Below, one piece after another: positions 4,948-6,587 of a stretch of DNA of 6,587 nucleotides (position 1 is the stretch's first letter; every line of letters begins with the position of its first letter). The notes under the pieces are model-generated. The model saw only the letters and a list, made by a program, of their open reading frames with translations, was not told where the DNA came from and made no database searches. The stretch comes from Fibrobacteria bacterium GUT77 (GTDB lineage: Bacteria; Fibrobacterota; Chitinivibrionia; Chitinivibrionales; Chitinispirillaceae): NCBI GenBank assembly GCA_001462255.1, contig LIUJ01000079.1, positions 3,523-10,109 of the forward strand. Direction: 5' to 3'. Made by a program: the position numbers and the translations under genes.

Positions 4948-6435
4948 ATGAGCATCAAAAAAACAGTATTGGCAGTAACCCTGCTCACCATGATGGTAAG
5001 CGGGACGGTTTTCGCCCAAGTCGAAGAAGATCCCGCGGACGACGCTACGGAAGAAGCAGCGCCGCCGCCTCCGCCGCCGGCACCGCCGCCGCCCATACCC
5101 GTGTATCAGGTACCTAACCCGATGGCATCGGGACAAACTAAGGCCGAGGGAAAAGCGGAACCTAAGGTTTCGTTTTATGGGACGGCGTCTTATAGGCTCA
5201 GGTGGAGATTGTGGTCTGCTACCGGCAGTAGGCAGGGCACTGCCGTTGACGGTACACCGGCGGTTGATGGAAACGGAAATCCTATTATGGTGGAAAAGAG
5301 CGGGTCTACCATTGACTACCTAAATCTCTTGGGGTGGTCGTTCGGATCGAAAATCAAAGTTGACGACCAACTCTCGTTGCAATTCCAAATCGGTAACGAT
5401 TTGAACGCCGGAGAAAACATAGGGTGGGGGAACAATCGTCCCGCAACGGCAGGGCAAAATCTTTACGTGCACTTGGCCTACGCTACTTGGAATCCCGGTC
5501 CCATCTATTTGACCGGCGGTGTGATACCGGTCGTCAGCAACGGAACGCTTGACCTTTTGGAGCGCTCGCTAACTACCGGAAGCTACGAAGAGTCGATATT
5601 CCAAACATGGGCCACGCAAATGAACAACAGCTTGATTGGTTTGAGGCTCGGCATACCGTTTGTAAATGAGGAAGATACCAAAGCGGGTATAGAATTAACC
5701 GCGTCTATTATTGACCCGCGCACTCAAACGTTGACGACGAGCTTGTCTGACGACGGTGCCCCGTCCAATCCCACAAGCATGTTGTTCATACTTGACGTGC
5801 CTCTCGCGTTCGGGGATTTCAAACTCACACCTGAAGTTACTACAGTCATAAATCGTAACTACAATACCGCGTTGGAACAGGGCGACCATGAGTTCGTTTT
5901 CGGTCTGTCCACCGGTTACAAGGTTTTTGATGGACTTGCCTTTGGCGCCAACTTTGCTTACGGTATGATAAGCAATGAGAATACTATGGCTGGCAATTAC
6001 GGACTGACGAATAATTCACCTGAGAGGTCGCGTCCAGACACGAATTTCTATATCGCAGATGAACCTACAGCACGTTACGATAGCAAAGGTCTTATCTTCG
6101 GCCTCGGTACTACGATAGCGGCCGGCCCCGGAACGATAGCGTTTGATTTCAAGTACGGCAACGCGTTCAACGGCGCGACGGAGTATGAAGTCGCAAGGAA
6201 TGATTTTAACGGCAACAGAATTCATACCACTGAAAAGTACGCCGACCCGAAACCCGAAAAGCAGACCAATCGCAACGATATCTTACTTGACCTGAGCTAC
6301 GGGTGGAACGTTCATCCCAAGTTCAACATCAAACCGCGTTGGAGACTGTACTATAGCTCATGGGACAAGGATCATTCACCTTTCTCATCGCGTATGGAGA
6401 ACCGTCCCGAAATCATCCTAACCGGCACGTTCTAA
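4948..6435 (+). CDS. Porin-like outer-membrane beta-barrel protein (paralogue 2)
   Basis: Predicted outer-membrane protein of 495 residues. Signal peptide 1-23 (MSIKK, hydrophobic core, VFA before the likely cut, then Gln24). The mature N-terminus is acidic (VEEDPADDATEE), followed by a Pro-rich run at about 39-53 and a linker to about residue 70. The barrel starts at EPKVSFYGTASYRLR and ends PEIILTGTF, again with terminal Phe. It aligns along its length with the protein at 2148-3602: the LSLQFQIGND strand, NLYVHLA, WNPG, NGTLDLLERSL, LTPEVTTVINRNYN and SNEN are shared, while loops differ in sequence and length (for example residues 88-110 and 355-375), as expected for surface loops under divergent selection. 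Codons look less GC-rich at third positions than in paralogue 1. It appears monocistronic, with a candidate promoter at 4836-4864 and a terminator at 6523-6553. Substrate unknown. Confidence 0.85.
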   Translation: MSIKKTVLAVTLLTMMVSGTVFAQVEEDPADDATEEAAPPPPPPAPPPPIPVYQVPNPMASGQTKAEGKAEPKVSFYGTASYRLRWRLWSATGSRQGTAVDGTPAVDGNGNPIMVEKSGSTIDYLNLLGWSFGSKIKVDDQLSLQFQIGNDLNAGENIGWGNNRPATAGQNLYVHLAYATWNPGPIYLTGGVIPVVSNGTLDLLERSLTTGSYEESIFQTWATQMNNSLIGLRLGIPFVNEEDTKAGIELTASIIDPRTQTLTTSLSDDGAPSNPTSMLFILDVPLAFGDFKLTPEVTTVINRNYNTALEQGDHEFVFGLSTGYKVFDGLAFGANFAYGMISNENTMAGNYGLTNNSPERSRPDTNFYIADEPTARYDSKGLIFGLGTTIAAGPGTIAFDFKYGNAFNGATEYEVARNDFNGNRIHTTEKYADPKPEKQTNRNDILLDLSYGWNVHPKFNIKPRWRLYYSSWDKDHSPFSSRMENRPEIILTGTF

Positions 6436-6476
6436 CATTTTCACCGTTAGAGCGCAGTCGTTTGTTAGTGTGTGAT

Positions 6477-6490
6477 TTGCGAGGTCGCAA
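6477..6490. repeat. Short palindrome downstream of second porin gene
   Basis: TTGCGA (6477-6482) and TCGCAA (6485-6490) form a perfect inverted repeat with a 2-nt spacer. It is followed by a perfect 9-bp tandem duplication, TAGAGTATG, at 6495-6503 and 6504-6512. Both lie in the 3' untranslated stretch before the terminator. The function is unknown and chance is possible. Confidence 0.3.
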
Positions 6491-6522
6491 GTATTAGAGT
6501 ATGTAGAGTATGAGGAAAAGAG

Positions 6523-6553
6523 GGCGGGCACGTTGTGTGTCCGCCTTTTTTTT
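6523..6553 (+). terminator. Rho-independent terminator after second porin gene
   Basis: GGCGGGCAC (6523-6531) pairs with GTGTCCGCC (6537-6545) over 9 bp, with one G-U pair and a 5-nt loop, followed by eight T (6546-6553). On the other strand the stem is followed by a CT-rich tract, so it may also help stop a convergent transcript. Confidence 0.9.
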
Positions 6554-6587
6554 ACAACCCCAAGACAGCGTTGATGTCCTGTTCCGA
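6552..6587 (-). CDS. Possible 3' end of a convergent gene (partial)
   Basis: Read on the minus strand from the window edge, an open frame gives SEQDINAVLGL and then TAA at 6554-6552, immediately against the terminator's T-run. The position of the stop at a shared terminator and the protein-like composition suggest the C-terminus of a convergent gene, but only 11 codons are visible and the frame is not proven. No family can be named. Confidence 0.3.
   Translation of the reverse strand, partial: SEQDINAVLGL

Overview
The window looks like ordinary chromosomal DNA from a Gram-negative, double-membrane bacterium. Two genes encode secreted beta-barrel outer-membrane proteins that end in the C-terminal phenylalanine signal read by the BAM machinery. 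Composition is moderately GC-rich in the genes, with distinctly AT-rich intergenic stretches. The phylum cannot be fixed from the sequence. A Fibrobacterota-like or other gut/anaerobe lineage is only a guess, based on the style of the outer-membrane proteins and the short intergenic repeat at the left edge.

Layout, left to right. Positions 1-83 carry a small intergenic repeat made of two near-identical copies around a hairpin. Next is a two-component system on the + strand: an OmpR/PhoB-family response regulator (best start GTG at 126) and, 25 nt later, a PhoR-like membrane histidine kinase (847-2028). After a 119-nt gap with no evident terminator comes the first porin-like outer-membrane protein (2148-3602), closed by a strong intrinsic terminator (3630-3658). 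An AT-rich interval with a recognisable promoter (3809-3837) leads to a gene for a coiled-coil protein with a PD-(D/E)XK nuclease-like C-terminal domain (3895-4647); its coiled coil is encoded by a 54-bp tandem repeat. A 300-nt gene-free interval follows, holding two promoter-like signals and a nested inverted repeat. The second porin-like protein (4948-6435) is a clear paralogue of the first and ends at a second terminator (6523-6553). The last bases probably hold the 3' end of a convergent minus-strand gene.

Working together: the sensor kinase and regulator form a standard phosphorelay. They sit directly upstream of a porin gene, so regulation of that porin (and perhaps its paralogue) in response to an envelope or nutrient signal is a reasonable inference, but no operator was identified. 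The two porins share signal peptide, Pro-rich periplasmic linker, barrel motifs and leader/Shine-Dalgarno arrangement, so they arose by duplication. The nuclease-like gene between them has its own promoter, a different base-composition style and no obvious functional link, which suggests an insertion. No convincing new multi-gene system was found. The most interesting items are the repeat-built coiled-coil/nuclease protein, the structured interval at 4703-4864, and the Pro-rich N-terminal tails of the porins.
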